Assembly: GCA_012031145.1 (NCBI GenBank)
Contig: JAAUUH010000001.1
Location: forward strand, 25,461 to 89,460
Origin: Oscillatoriales cyanobacterium SM2_2_1
GTDB taxonomy: Bacteria; Cyanobacteriota; Cyanobacteriia; Pseudanabaenales; Pseudanabaenaceae
Direction of reading: 5' to 3'
Length of the DNA stretch: 64,000 bases
A program made the translations under genes and the position numbers. Shown here one piece after another: positions 63,307 to 64,000 of this stretch. Numbering within the stretch: the stretch's first letter is position 1; each line of letters begins with the position of its first letter. Under the pieces are notes generated by a model. That model was not told the DNA's origin, did no database searches, and saw only the letters and a program-made list of their open reading frames with translations.

Positions 63307-64000
63307 TCAGCCAATTCCCTGAAAGTTGTACAGATCCGTCACCACCTGCCGCCAGCCGCGCACCAAATCATCCAAGATGCGCTCCCCCTTCGCCGCCGTT
63401 GCTGCCGTTGGGTCGCCGATGGTACCACTTCGAGAAACGTCATCAGTCAGCCACGAGAAGGGATGGGCCCCCTCCAAACTGAGGCAAGAACTGGGAATTT
63501 GGGGATATTCTGCCACCGCCCGCTCCAGTCGCACCAACTCAGGATCAAGCGCCAGCATCAGACTGGTTTCCGCATCGCCGCCGTGAATACCCAGTTCGTA
63601 TTCCTTGGCAGTCAATAGACTTTTGGCCAGATCCGATGCTCGCCAAACAAACAGCGGAAACACCCAAAAGTCCCGGTACCTGCTGTGCAAATCCCGTGCC
63701 ACCAATTCCAAAACCTGGGGTTGACCGCCATGGGCATTGACCAACGCCAACTTGCGAAACCCCGCCCGATATACCGACTCGCCCACGTCCGTCAGCAGGG
63801 CCAGAAGGGTTTCTGTCCGTAAACTAATGGTGCCCGCAAACCCCAGATGCTCCGTTGATTTGCCATAAAACAGGGTCGGCAACACATAGGCCGCAATTTC
63901 GGGAGCCAACTCCGCCACGGCACGACATACCACCCCTGGCGATCGCCCCATCCACCGCCAAGGGCAAATGATAACCATGCTGCTCAATCGCCCCCCATGG
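63307..64000 (-). CDS. Creatininase family amidohydrolase, 5' end beyond window, apparent frameshift near 63935-63940
   Basis: FGFAGTISL-type FAGTISLRTETLLALL, ALVNAHGGQ, GIHGGDAETSLML; N-terminal GAIEQHGYHLPLAVDGAIA is in another frame. Confidence 0.88.
   Translation of the reverse strand, partial: HGGRLSSMVIICPWRWMGRSPGVVCRAVAELAPEIAAYVLPTLFYGKSTEHLGFAGTISLRTETLLALLTDVGESVYRAGFRKLALVNAHGGQPQVLELVARDLHSRYRDFWVFPLFVWRASDLAKSLLTAKEYELGIHGGDAETSLMLALDPELVRLERAVAEYPQIPSSCLSLEGAHPFSWLTDDVSRSGTIGDPTAATAAKGERILDDLVRGWRQVVTDLYNFQGIG

Overview
This is a cyanobacterial chromosomal segment. It is dense in the HIP1 palindrome GCGATCGC and carries psbI, chlP, ndhF, a high-light-inducible protein gene and cyanobacteria-type hypotheticals. 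Most of it is core metabolism and housekeeping: mnmE, gcvT, mtnP, purB, tgt, CCA transferase, glmM, nadE, rpe, dnaN, rpsB, ktr-type K+ uptake, ndhF1, ackA. It also holds an exopolysaccharide locus (30.0-36.2 kb), a large NB-ARC/WD40 protein and a PilZ-containing cellulose-synthase-like glycosyltransferase. The strongest non-coding signal is a probable chromosome origin upstream of dnaN: 7 exact TTTTCCACA DnaA boxes plus near matches at 46.20-46.41 kb, arranged in two opposed blocks, then a GC spacer, CTACTACTACTG (DnaA-trio-like) and an AT-rich stretch. Other notable items are a decayed class D (OXA-like) beta-lactamase at 22.0-22.75 kb, a Doc/Fic toxin next to an HTH gene with an in-frame stop (28.2-29.6 kb), an intronless tRNA-Leu(UAA), small genes absent from the ORF track (psbI, a 49-aa HLIP, a 42-aa CxxC protein, a 59-aa membrane protein), and a duplicated ndhF scrap upstream of ndhF. 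At least 13 otherwise well-conserved genes are split by a single apparent 1-nt frameshift, often in homopolymers or beside HIP1 sites, so sequence error is a serious possibility. No CRISPR array, rRNA or transposase was recognised. All family calls come from reading motifs; no search was run.
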